A DNA stretch of 14,956 nt from JAFGPJ01 sp964612465 (GTDB taxonomy: Bacteria; Planctomycetota; Phycisphaerae; Sedimentisphaerales; Anaerobacaceae), in contig CAZTDF010000111.1 in NCBI GenBank assembly GCA_964612465.1, positions 1 to 14,956 of the forward strand. Reading direction: 5' to 3'. Made by a program: the position numbers and the translations under genes. Below, piece by piece: positions 7,085 through 14,672 of this stretch. The notes under the pieces were generated by a model that was not told the origin of the DNA, ran no database searches, and saw only the letters and a program-made list of their open reading frames with translations. Position 1 is the first letter of the stretch; every line of letters begins with the position of its first letter.

Positions 7085-8947
7085 ATGGCACTTCAAAATG
7101 ATAGTGTGAACAACAATAGCTTCATACTCCGCAGGAGAGGATTGCTCGGCACTCTTTTAATTATCGTATTGCTCGGCGCCGGCATTATCTGGCTCACGGC
7201 ATTCCGGGGCGGCAAATCAGCGGGGCGCGATGTTCCGACCTTTAAGGCCAAACGAGGGCCTCTGACTATCAGCGTCGTCGAATCGGGCACCATCAAGGCC
7301 CGTGACCAGCGCATCATAAAAAACGAGGTCGAAGGCCGGACATCCATCATAAGCCTTGTCTCCGAAGGCACCCGGGTAAAAGAAGGAGACCTGCTCGTCG
7401 AGCTGGATGCCAGCTCGCTGCAGGACGGCAAGATCAATCAGGAGATTAGTGTTCAGAATACCGAGGCTACGTATATCAACGCCAAGGAAAATCTTGCCAT
7501 CGTTACAAGCCAGGCTATAAGTGATGTCAATCAGGCAGAACTGGCCCTGGAGTTCGCAAGGCAGGACCTGAAGAAGTACGAACTGGGCCAGTATCCCAAG
7601 GACGTCAACGAAGCGAACAAGAGGATTACCCTTGCCAAGGAGGAACTGGAGCGCTCCGAGCAGACACTGGAGTGGTCGAACAGACTCTATGAGGAAAAGT
7701 ATCTCTCCGAGACCGAGCGGACCGCCGATGAGCTTACGGTCAAACGCAGGAGACTGGAATATGATCTTGCAGTAGCCGACCTTAAGCTCCTGCAGGATTT
7801 CACTTACCCTCGGCAGATCCGGCAGTTCCAGAGCGATGTGCAGCAGGCGGTATCGGCCCTGGATCGTGCCAAGCGAAAAGCCGATGCCGACAAGAGGCAG
7901 GCCGGGGCCGACCTGAAAGCCAAGGAAGCCGAGTACACCCGGCAACAGGCAAAGCTTATGAAGATCGAGGATCAACTCAAAAAAACGACCATTCTCGCTC
8001 CCTGCGACGGTCTGGTTGTTTATGCCACAAGCACCAAGAGCGGCCTTGCGAGCATGTTAAAGGAGCCCTTAACGGAGGGCCAGCAGGTGTTCGAACGCCA
8101 GGAGCTAATCTACCTGCCTACAGACGCCTCGACAATGGCGGAAGTGAGTGTACACGAAACGAGCTTAGCGAAAGTGCGGATCGGACAGCCCGCCATTGTC
8201 ACAGTTGAGACGCTGCCCGGCAAGAAATTCCTGGGAACAGTGGCTATGGTCGCACCGCTTCCTGATTCAGCAGGCATTTTCCTCAATCCCGATCTGAAGG
8301 TTTTCAAAACACAAATCAACCTCGATACGGACGACCCGGCGCTTCGCCCGGGAACAACCTGCCGGACGGAGATCATAGTAGAGAAATATGACGATGCGGT
8401 CTATGTGCCCGTTCAGGCCGTGACGCGGGTTGCGGAAGACACGATGGTCTATATCCCCAAAGGTGATTCGGTTGTGCCGCGTATAGTCGAGATAGGCATG
8501 GACAACAACCGGATGATCCGGATTATTAGCGGTTTGAAGGAAGGAGAAGTCGTCTTGCTCGATCCGCCCTTAAAACCTCCTTCTGTTGACGAAGAGCCGG
8601 CCGGCGGCGAACCGAATGAGGCTGTCTCAAAGACCGACACCATCGATCAGCAGGTTCGCGACCGCCTCGACGGTAAAAGTAGTGCTCCGACGGGTGCCGG
8701 GCCGCAGGTTGCGCCACCGGTGCAGACCCGGGGCTTTCCGACTTTACCGCCGGGGCCGGGGCAGATGCCGCAGGGAATGCCTAATCTGACCCCGCAGCAG
8801 CAGGAGCAGATGAAGAAGCAAATGGAAAAGACAATGGAGATGATGAAGAACATATCCGAGGAGGAAAAGGAGAGACTTAAAAATATGTCCATGCAAGAGA
8901 GGATGAAATTCTTCCAGGAGAAATTTGGAGGGGACCAGCAGAAATGA
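7085..8947 (+). CDS. Second periplasmic adaptor (HlyD/MacA-type) with Met-rich tail
   Basis: This is a second membrane fusion protein, only distantly similar to the first adaptor in this cluster. It has a membrane anchor at about 19-40, a first lipoyl half (about 80-108, LVSEGTRVKEGDLLVELD), an unusually long helical hairpin (about 115-300), a second lipoyl half (ILAPCDGLVVYA, about 303-314), a beta-barrel (about 350-432) and a membrane-proximal domain (about 436-495). At 620 residues it is much longer than MacA. The extra length is the long hairpin plus a low-complexity tail (about 500-620) that is Pro/Gly-rich and then Met/Lys/Glu-rich. The ribosome binding site is AAGGAA at 7072-7077. It overlaps the second permease gene by ATGA, so the two products very likely work together. 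Confidence 0.9.
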   Translation: MALQNDSVNNNSFILRRRGLLGTLLIIVLLGAGIIWLTAFRGGKSAGRDVPTFKAKRGPLTISVVESGTIKARDQRIIKNEVEGRTSIISLVSEGTRVKEGDLLVELDASSLQDGKINQEISVQNTEATYINAKENLAIVTSQAISDVNQAELALEFARQDLKKYELGQYPKDVNEANKRITLAKEELERSEQTLEWSNRLYEEKYLSETERTADELTVKRRRLEYDLAVADLKLLQDFTYPRQIRQFQSDVQQAVSALDRAKRKADADKRQAGADLKAKEAEYTRQQAKLMKIEDQLKKTTILAPCDGLVVYATSTKSGLASMLKEPLTEGQQVFERQELIYLPTDASTMAEVSVHETSLAKVRIGQPAIVTVETLPGKKFLGTVAMVAPLPDSAGIFLNPDLKVFKTQINLDTDDPALRPGTTCRTEIIVEKYDDAVYVPVQAVTRVAEDTMVYIPKGDSVVPRIVEIGMDNNRMIRIISGLKEGEVVLLDPPLKPPSVDEEPAGGEPNEAVSKTDTIDQQVRDRLDGKSSAPTGAGPQVAPPVQTRGFPTLPPGPGQMPQGMPNLTPQQQEQMKKQMEKTMEMMKNISEEEKERLKNMSMQERMKFFQEKFGGDQQK

Positions 8948-10224
8948 CCTTCAATGGGGTCAAAATGATAAGGAACATCCGGTCGGGCCTGGAGAACCTG
9001 CTGCTCCACAAGCTCAGGTCGTTTTTGACAATGCTCGGCGTTGTATTCGGCGTCGGCAGCGTGGTTGCCATGCTTTCGGTCGGAGAAGGCGCCGGTCGGG
9101 AGGCCCTGGAGCAAATCCGTAAGCTCGGAAGCAATAATATCATTATTTCATCCGCCAAAGCGGTCGAGGACGAAACCACCAGTTCGAATCGATCTTTAAT
9201 AAACATGAAAGTGTACGGATTGACATACGAGGATCATTTGCGAATGGCCGAGAGTCTCGAACATGTCGAGCGGACCGCTCCTGCGAAACTGCTGCGTCAG
9301 AAAGGCCGGCTTGGCGAACGAAGCCTTGAGGTCCGCGTTGTGGGTACTACGCCGACGTGGTTCGATTTGGTCAGTCGGGAAACCCTGGCCGGACGCGTCC
9401 TCTTATTCGTCAACGAGGAAAATCCGACTCCCGCGGTTGTTCTCACAGAATTCGGCGCCAGAAAACTTCTGGCTACCAAACACAGCATCGGCGAATGGGT
9501 ACGGATCGGCGGTAACTACTTTGAGATCGTCGGTATCATCAAAAGCGAAGGCGGTAAGTCGGGTGATATCCAGATGCCCGATGAGCAGGTGGACGCATAT
9601 ATCCCGCTGTCCATAGCCCGCCAGTACTTTGGAGACGTGATCACGTTGTCCTCGTCGGGCGCTCGCTCTATGGAGCGGGTCGAGCTGCATCAGATAATTG
9701 TTCAGATAGATCAAATCGAAAACGTGGAATCGACCGCCAGGGCAATCGAGCGTATGATCGAGAAGTTCCACAAGAAGAAGGACTACACCGTGAGCGTGCC
9801 TCTGGCTCTGCTGCGCCAGGCCGAGGCCGCCGAGCGCCGTTCGAGCATCGTACTGGGCTCCATCGCGTGCATCAGCCTGCTGGTCGGCGGCATCGGCATC
9901 ATGAATATCATGCTGGCCTCCGTCACCGAGCGGACCCGCGAGATCGGTATTCGCCGAGCCATCGGGGCCAAGCAACGGCAGATCATCTATCAATTCCTCG
10001 TCGAAACGGTTGTGCTCTCAACGACCGGAGGGCTCGTCGGTTTAGGGATAGGCGCGGTGATACCCAGTCTGATTACACACTTCTCGGGTATGACCACGAT
10101 TCTCACATGGAAAGGAATAATCCTGCCTCTACTGATCAGTATGACCATCGGCATCCTGTTCGGGCTGTATCCGGCAATTCATGCCGCCAAAGTAGATCCT
10201 ATCGTCGCTCTGCGTCACGAATAA
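8944..10224 (+). CDS. MacB/FtsX-type ABC transporter permease (second copy)
   Basis: This is a second inner-membrane permease with the same plan as the first copy. TM1 is at about 26-46 (RSFLTMLGVVFGVGSVVAML), a periplasmic domain spans about 50-295, and the C-terminal FtsX domain has three helices (about 300-325, 348-375 and 388-410). The hallmark GGIGIMNIMLASVTERTREI and the following GIRRAIGA are present, and the end is AAKVDPIVALRHE. The ATG overlaps the adaptor stop (ATGA), with GGAGGGG at 8927-8933 as ribosome binding site. An in-frame ATG at 8965 is a possible alternative. It has no fused ATPase and none is encoded next to it, so it must borrow an ATPase, most simply the one at 2200-2991. 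A convergent gene follows downstream, so the operon ends here. Confidence 0.92.
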   Translation: MTFNGVKMIRNIRSGLENLLLHKLRSFLTMLGVVFGVGSVVAMLSVGEGAGREALEQIRKLGSNNIIISSAKAVEDETTSSNRSLINMKVYGLTYEDHLRMAESLEHVERTAPAKLLRQKGRLGERSLEVRVVGTTPTWFDLVSRETLAGRVLLFVNEENPTPAVVLTEFGARKLLATKHSIGEWVRIGGNYFEIVGIIKSEGGKSGDIQMPDEQVDAYIPLSIARQYFGDVITLSSSGARSMERVELHQIIVQIDQIENVESTARAIERMIEKFHKKKDYTVSVPLALLRQAEAAERRSSIVLGSIACISLLVGGIGIMNIMLASVTERTREIGIRRAIGAKQRQIIYQFLVETVVLSTTGGLVGLGIGAVIPSLITHFSGMTTILTWKGIILPLLISMTIGILFGLYPAIHAAKVDPIVALRHE

Positions 10225-10284
10225 TATGTATCATCGGATACACCGGCAGAAATGATTGCTATTTCATCATATCAAATTACAGTT

Positions 10285-10366
10285 GGTGGCAGGCTCAAAG
10301 GCGCAGCCTTTGGACATGGTCCCCCTATGAAAAAACCATCCCCAAGCTGAGCTTGAGGATGCCACC
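10285..10366. repeat. 82-bp palindromic element with cloverleaf-like fold, between convergent genes
   Basis: The unit is bounded by perfect inverted repeats GGTGGCA (10285-10291) and TGCCACC (10360-10366). Inside are three further hairpins. One is CAAAGGC-GCA-GCCTTTG at 10296-10312 (perfect 7 bp). One is ATGGT (10316-10320) paired with ACCAT (10335-10339). The third is CCCCAAG (10340-10346) against CTTGAGG (10352-10358), with one mismatch. This is the form of a REP- or MITE-like mobile palindrome. Its place between the convergent second permease and GH130 genes means that it could also terminate transcription from both sides. It is not a tRNA: the middle loop is 14 nt and no T-arm is seen. 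Confidence 0.65.
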
Positions 10367-10419
10367 CGAACTATGTTCTGTGTTCCACGCAGCACGAAGC
10401 ACACTGAAAGCTGAACTTC

Positions 10420-11379
10420 TTATTCGTCTACTTTCGGGCTGGACATGATATATTTGATACAATCGCTTATTTTAGCTGTCGCTACAGCGACGGTGCTGTC
10501 GGCTGCCCCATAATATAGATTAATCTGATCGGTTTCCTTGTGGACGGTAGCGCCGTTGGGGAATACCACGTCGCTGACGTCGCCGATACGCTCGTAAATT
10601 GCGCTTGGCCCGAGGACCCATTCAGCACCTCGACGCAGGACTTTCCATGGTGAGTTCAGATCCAGAAGGGCCAGGCCGACCCGGTATATTGCTCCCGCCG
10701 TCGTACTGCGGACGCCGTGGTAAAATAACATCCAGCCTTCCGGTGTTTCAATAGGCTGGCAGGCCAGTCCGACTCTGTGACAATCCCAATAGGCCGTCCT
10801 GGTCATAATCAACGGCCTGTGATCGCCCCAGTGTTTCAGGTCCGGCGAGAAGCTGATCCACATGTGAGCTTCACCCCGGACAATCGGCCGGTGAATCAGT
10901 GCGAATCGCCCGTTAAACCTGCGAGGAAACAGGCAGGCATCCTTGTCCTCCGGCGGCAGCAGGGAACCCAGACGGGCAAACGTCTTGAAATTCTTGGTAA
11001 TCGCCAGCGAAACAACCGGGCCGCCCTCGCTGAAAGAAACATAGGTAACGGCGAATTGCTTTTGCTCCTCAAGCCAGACAATGCGAGGATCTTCAAGCCC
11101 CCACCTTTCCTCACGGGAGCTTTGGTCGGCTTCGAGAGTCGGCGTAGCGTCAATCTGCCAGTTTGTAAATCCATCTGCACTACGAGCGACCGTCAAATGC
11201 GAAAAGCCCCGCATATCCTCGACGCGAATCAACAGCAGCGTTTCGTCATTTAACCTGGCTGCCGCGGGATTGAAGACCGCGTTTGTCGGATAGGGCCAAT
11301 TTTCCGGCGTCATAATTGGATTGCCCTGGTACCGCTTGAAAAGTTCGTGTGCTTTTTTTTGTCGTAAAAGCTCAGGCAT
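10420..11379 (-). CDS. GH130-family glycosidase / beta-mannoside phosphorylase-like enzyme
   Basis: The 319-residue protein has no signal peptide and fits a five-bladed beta-propeller enzyme of glycoside hydrolase family 130. Members phosphorolyse or hydrolyse beta-mannosides (for example mannosyl-glucose or beta-1,4-mannooligosaccharides), usually in the cytoplasm. Recognisable motifs are NPIMTPENWPYPTNAVFNPAA (about 20-40), LLLIRVEDMRG, GLEDPRI (94-100) with the expected catalytic Asp97, LFPRRFNGRFALIHRP, WISFSPDLKHWG, ETPEGWMLFYHGV (about 211-223) and VVFPNGA with LYYGAAD near the end. The start is ATG, with GGGG 10 bases upstream. The exact substrate and the choice between phosphorylase and hydrolase cannot be decided by eye. 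A terminator separates it from the exporter gene upstream on the same strand, so it is probably its own unit. Confidence 0.85.
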   Translation of the reverse strand: MPELLRQKKAHELFKRYQGNPIMTPENWPYPTNAVFNPAAARLNDETLLLIRVEDMRGFSHLTVARSADGFTNWQIDATPTLEADQSSREERWGLEDPRIVWLEEQKQFAVTYVSFSEGGPVVSLAITKNFKTFARLGSLLPPEDKDACLFPRRFNGRFALIHRPIVRGEAHMWISFSPDLKHWGDHRPLIMTRTAYWDCHRVGLACQPIETPEGWMLFYHGVRSTTAGAIYRVGLALLDLNSPWKVLRRGAEWVLGPSAIYERIGDVSDVVFPNGATVHKETDQINLYYGAADSTVAVATAKISDCIKYIMSSPKVDE

Positions 11380-11395
11380 AGCTTCATTTCCCCAA

Positions 11396-11415
11396 AACGT
11401 AAAGGATCTTACGTT
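11396..11415 (-). promoter_or_regulatory. 20-bp operator-like inverted repeat upstream of GH130 gene
   Basis: AACGTAA (11396-11402) and TTACGTT (11409-11415) form a perfect 7-bp inverted repeat with a 6-bp spacer. It lies 17-36 bases before the GH130 start codon and next to the proposed ribosome binding site. It could be a repressor operator, as is common for sugar-use genes, or a small leader hairpin. No clear -35/-10 pair was found in the AT-rich DNA upstream. Confidence 0.4.
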
Positions 11416-11554
11416 AATAAAAAATCAATTAGAAAAACTACAATTTAAGTTCAAAATGTTCAGTCCCACATATTTAGCTAACATTACCTAACTTAATCGG
11501 CAAGATAAACATCTTCCTATGAATCAAAGTACGAATTTTAAATGCCGTCCAACC

Positions 11555-11583
11555 AAAAAATCCCGGCTCGTAAGACACAGCCG
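11555..11583 (-). terminator. Probable intrinsic terminator of the MsbA-like exporter gene
   Basis: Read on the minus strand, CGGCT and AGCCG form a perfect 5-bp GC-rich stem with a 10-nt loop. Three bases (GGA) and then six T follow. The structure begins 51 bases after the exporter stop codon and before the GH130 gene. The stem is short, so efficiency may be moderate. Confidence 0.5.
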
Positions 11584-11633
11584 AACAATAGTGCTTCTAT
11601 TATGCAGCCTGGCCCGTTGTCGATATTGCCATA

Positions 11634-13781
11634 CTATGCTTTGACCAACTGGGTTTCATACAGGCTTTGATACAATGGACAGGTGTTCATCAACTCATTG
11701 TGCTGGCCCTGAGCCACAATTTGTCCGTCATCCATGACTACTATTACGTCCGCTGTAATAACGGTGCTGAATCTGTGGGCAATAATAAAACAGGTCCTAT
11801 CCTGCATAATTTCCTCGATAGCGTTATGAATTTTAGCTTCGCTGTCGGCATCGACCTGGCTTGTAGCCTCGTCAAAAATCAGAATTGCCGGATTCTTCAG
11901 AATCGCTCTGGCGATAACGATTCTCTGGAACTGCCCGCCGCTCAGGCCGGTATTCTCTTCGCCGATCATCGTATCATAGCCTTTCGGCAGCGGTTCTATA
12001 AACTCATGAGCAAACGAACGCCTGGCGGCGGCGATTATTTCTTCCCTGGTCGCGCCGGGTTTGCCATAAGCGATATTTGCCGCGATCGTATCGTTGAACG
12101 TAATAACATTCTGCGTAACCATTCCGACCTGGCTTCGCAGGCTATGAAGTTTCGCCTCGCGAATATCCTTTCCATCTATCAGAATCCGGCCGGAATCCGG
12201 GTCATAAAATCTCGGTATTAAATTTGCCAGCGTCGTTTTACCCGAGCCGTTCGGCCCTACCAGCGCAACATTATGTCCCGCCTCCACCGAGAGATTGACT
12301 TGTTTTAATGCAGGTATCTCGGAACCGGGATACGTAAATACAATATCCTTAAATTCGATCTTGTATTTCAAAGGCCCAAGCTCGTGTGCGGCGGGACTCT
12401 CGGTTTCACAATCGAGGTCGATAATCGCATATACCCGCTCGGCGGCGGCGTTGGCCTGCTGGACCTTGTTCCAGATGTCACTGCTCTTGCGAATAGACTC
12501 GGCCGCAGTTCCTAAAAGTGCAACCAGTGTAATAAACTCGGCCGCTTCAATTTCCTGCCTTGCCACCCAATGCGCTCCGAACAGCAGCGCAGCACCTCCA
12601 GCCACCATTCCGAGGACTTCCATAATAGGGCTCGTCGCGGCATCGATCTTCGCTATCCGGAATAATTGCTTTAACAATCCTTTATTTATAACGTCAAAAT
12701 TGGCATTCTCATACTCCTGCCGGTTGTAAACCTTGACAATCTTTATCGCGGTTAAAGACTCTTTAAGCTTGGCCAGCATCAGAGACCAGCTCATAAGCGA
12801 CTTCCTCGTGGCTCGCTTAATCTTCCTGCCGAGCTGCCCGATCACAACCATGACAAAGGGCGCAGAGCAAAGAAATATGACCGTCAGCTTAAGGTCTATT
12901 ATCATCGCACCGGCAATCAACGCCATGGCTTTCATCGGCTCTAAAAGAGCCTTGCCGAACATGGCCTTCGTGCCGGTAGCGAGCTGTCCCGTATCTCGAA
13001 CCAGCCTGCTGACTGTATCACTGGGATGTTCGCTTTCAAAAAATCGGACAGGCATATTAAGTACGTGCGAAAAGACATCTTTACGCAGATTTACAACTGC
13101 CGTCTGGACAACTTTTTCCGCAGTGTACTGCTGATAATATCTCGCCGTGCATCGTATAACGGTAAAAATCCCCATTAAAATTATAATCATACTCACCGCC
13201 CGCGTCTTATTCTCCGGAGTTTGCTCTCGCGGCAGAAGACTCAGCAATCCCTGCACGGAATCAAGATAAAAGGGTCTGCGCCCGCTGTCTAACATGGCAT
13301 CCTGCAGTTCAGAAGCCCCCCTCTGATCGAACCGCTTATAACGGACAGGTATTTTCTCGCTGCTGCCGGCCTTGGCAAGTTCTTCGAGCAGCCTGGTTGC
13401 GACGATTTTATCCGCTCCTTCTCCGGTAACGGAACTTCCGGTCCCAACAATCCAATCCTGCTCGCGCAGTCCTGCGGCGTCCGCATAACCGTCCGGTTCG
13501 ACTTTTGTTACAATCAAATAATAAGCAATATCAAGCTTGTTCGGATCGGCAAAGTCTATTCTGTCCGGCATATAAAACTTTATGCCGTATCGCTGCTCGC
13601 AAACCTTGCGGTCGGCCCAACCGTGCAGACCTTCTTCGCCCATCATCACCTTCAGCAGCGGTATGATTGTCATAAAGCTCAGTGAAAACAGAATGCTTAT
13701 CAAAATCGCACTGACAAAAATCACAACCAGCCGGGGCCATTGAGGCCAGATATACTCAAATACACGCCAAAAAGCCTTCAT
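11634..13781 (-). CDS. MsbA-like ABC exporter (fused TMD-NBD) with inserted PDZ-like domain
   Basis: This is a half-transporter of the type IV (MsbA/lipid and multidrug) exporter fold, expected to work as a homodimer in the inner membrane. TM1 is at about 17-43. An insertion of roughly 150 residues follows (about 46-195), and then the remaining transmembrane helices (about 196-218, 280-315, 385-425). The insertion contains a PDZ-like segment (about 84-150) with VTKVEPDGYADAAGLREQDW, as in HtrA/RseP PDZ domains, and it should face the periplasm. The nucleotide-binding domain is complete: Walker A GPNGSGKT (509-516), Q-loop Gln557, signature LSGGQ (613-617), Walker B ILIFDE (633-638), D-loop SQVD and switch His669. 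At 715 residues it is about 130 longer than MsbA, and the difference is the insertion. GGAG lies about 11 bases before the ATG. Possible cargo is lipid or a lipid-linked glycan, but this is unproven. Confidence 0.9.
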   Translation of the reverse strand: MKAFWRVFEYIWPQWPRLVVIFVSAILISILFSLSFMTIIPLLKVMMGEEGLHGWADRKVCEQRYGIKFYMPDRIDFADPNKLDIAYYLIVTKVEPDGYADAAGLREQDWIVGTGSSVTGEGADKIVATRLLEELAKAGSSEKIPVRYKRFDQRGASELQDAMLDSGRRPFYLDSVQGLLSLLPREQTPENKTRAVSMIIILMGIFTVIRCTARYYQQYTAEKVVQTAVVNLRKDVFSHVLNMPVRFFESEHPSDTVSRLVRDTGQLATGTKAMFGKALLEPMKAMALIAGAMIIDLKLTVIFLCSAPFVMVVIGQLGRKIKRATRKSLMSWSLMLAKLKESLTAIKIVKVYNRQEYENANFDVINKGLLKQLFRIAKIDAATSPIMEVLGMVAGGAALLFGAHWVARQEIEAAEFITLVALLGTAAESIRKSSDIWNKVQQANAAAERVYAIIDLDCETESPAAHELGPLKYKIEFKDIVFTYPGSEIPALKQVNLSVEAGHNVALVGPNGSGKTTLANLIPRFYDPDSGRILIDGKDIREAKLHSLRSQVGMVTQNVITFNDTIAANIAYGKPGATREEIIAAARRSFAHEFIEPLPKGYDTMIGEENTGLSGGQFQRIVIARAILKNPAILIFDEATSQVDADSEAKIHNAIEEIMQDRTCFIIAHRFSTVITADVIVVMDDGQIVAQGQHNELMNTCPLYQSLYETQLVKA

Positions 13782-13800
13782 TCGATAACTTTCTCCACAA

Positions 13801-13885
13801 TATGAAGCTCGACCCTTCGACTGCGCTCAGGATGAAGAATAACTTCATGCCGAGCTTAAGACGAGGCAAGAATCCATGCTTCATA
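13801..13885. repeat. 85-bp nested palindromic element in the divergent intergenic region
   Basis: The unit is bounded by a perfect 8-bp inverted repeat, TATGAAGC (13801-13808) and GCTTCATA (13878-13885). Inside, AAGCTCG (13805-13811) pairs with CGAGCTT (13851-13857), and ATGAAG-AATAA-CTTCAT (13832-13848) forms a perfect 6-bp hairpin. The outer and second-level repeats share four bases on the left, so alternative folds are possible. It also contains the CCCTTCGACTGCGCTCAGG type of sequence that is a common dispersed repeat in bacterial genomes. It lies between the divergent exporter and hydrolase genes and starts 20 bases from the exporter start codon. Confidence 0.6.
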
Positions 13886-13955
13886 CGCTTATCAGCAATT
13901 AATTACAATTTCGGCACACTAACAAACTTCCTCCTGCCGGTCAAGCTTAAAGGTA

Positions 13956-13984
13956 TTGACTTCAAATGCCATTTTTGTTAACCT
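13956..13984 (+). promoter_or_regulatory. Candidate promoter of the metallo-beta-lactamase-fold gene
   Basis: TTGACT (13956-13961) is a strong -35 match. After exactly 17 bp it is followed by TAACCT (13979-13984), a partial -10 match with the key T, A and final T. The start codon is 25 bases after the -10, which leaves room for the AAGGA ribosome binding site and gives a leader of about 20 nt. Confidence 0.45.
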
Positions 13985-14009
13985 GTCCGCTTTTTAAGGA
14001 AGCCGTTAA

Positions 14010-14660
14010 ATGAAAATAGACTATCTGATTTTGGGCGACTATGAGACCAACTGCTATGTTCTCCGTAAGGAGTCCCTAGGACTGCGTGAAAATGATGCCG
14101 CTCAGGACTGCCTTGTCATCGATCCCGGCCTCGAAGCCGGTGATTTGCTCGAATTCCTCGATGAGCAAAAAATAAATCCGGTCGCCGTGCTTCTGACTCA
14201 CGGCCACATCGACCATATCGCAGGTCTGGCAGTGTTGCGGAGCCGGTTTCCCGAAATCAAGGTTTACATTCACAATCTCGACGCCGAAATGCTCACCGAG
14301 CCGAGCATAAATCTATCCGCCATGACCGGCTCAGCGTTTGTCACCGAGGCGGAAGATGCGTCCTTAAAGGAGGGAGAAATAATCGACCTGGCCGGCGTGA
14401 AACTGCTCGTGCTCCACACTCCCGGCCACACTCCTGGCGGCATCAGCTTGTATTCGAAAGAAGACGGCGTCGCCTTTGTCGGCGACACGCTTTTTGCCGA
14501 CTCAATCGGCCGGACTGACTTCCCCGGCGGCAGCATGTCACAACTGCTGGCAAGCGTCAGAGAAAAGCTTTTCACCCTCCCCGAAGAAACACAAGTCTAC
14601 CCCGGCCACGGCCCGGCAACAACAATCGCCGCCGAAAAAGCTCACAATCCGTTCTTCTAA
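14010..14660 (+). CDS. Metallo-beta-lactamase-fold hydrolase, glyoxalase II/YcbL type
   Basis: This 216-residue cytoplasmic protein is of the size of short glyoxalase II-like (YcbL) enzymes, which hydrolyse thioesters such as S-lactoylglutathione or related substrates using a dinuclear metal site. All metal ligands are visible: THGHIDH (63-69; His64, His66, Asp68, His69), His140 in HTPGHTPGG, bridging Asp159 in VGDTLF and His200 in YPGHGP. GRTDFPGG (167-174) is also typical of the YcbL group. It lacks the C-terminal substrate-binding helices of classical glyoxalase II, so the true substrate is uncertain. AAGGA at 13996-14000 is the ribosome binding site. It is transcribed divergently from the exporter gene and no partner gene lies beside it within the window. 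Confidence 0.9.
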   Translation: MKIDYLILGDYETNCYVLRKESLGLRENDAAQDCLVIDPGLEAGDLLEFLDEQKINPVAVLLTHGHIDHIAGLAVLRSRFPEIKVYIHNLDAEMLTEPSINLSAMTGSAFVTEAEDASLKEGEIIDLAGVKLLVLHTPGHTPGGISLYSKEDGVAFVGDTLFADSIGRTDFPGGSMSQLLASVREKLFTLPEETQVYPGHGPATTIAAEKAHNPFF

Positions 14661-14672
14661 TAGCTCTTTTTC

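Noticed and set aside
7217..7975. 252-residue minus-strand frame inside the second adaptor gene, and similar long antisense frames elsewhere
   Set aside because: These mirror the codon bias of the genuine genes on the other strand. The proteins are Leu/Gly-rich without domains or ribosome binding sites.
10285..10366. tRNA-like gene
   Set aside because: The cloverleaf shape is suggestive, but there is no 7-nt anticodon loop, no T-loop consensus and no CCA context. A palindromic repeat explains it better.
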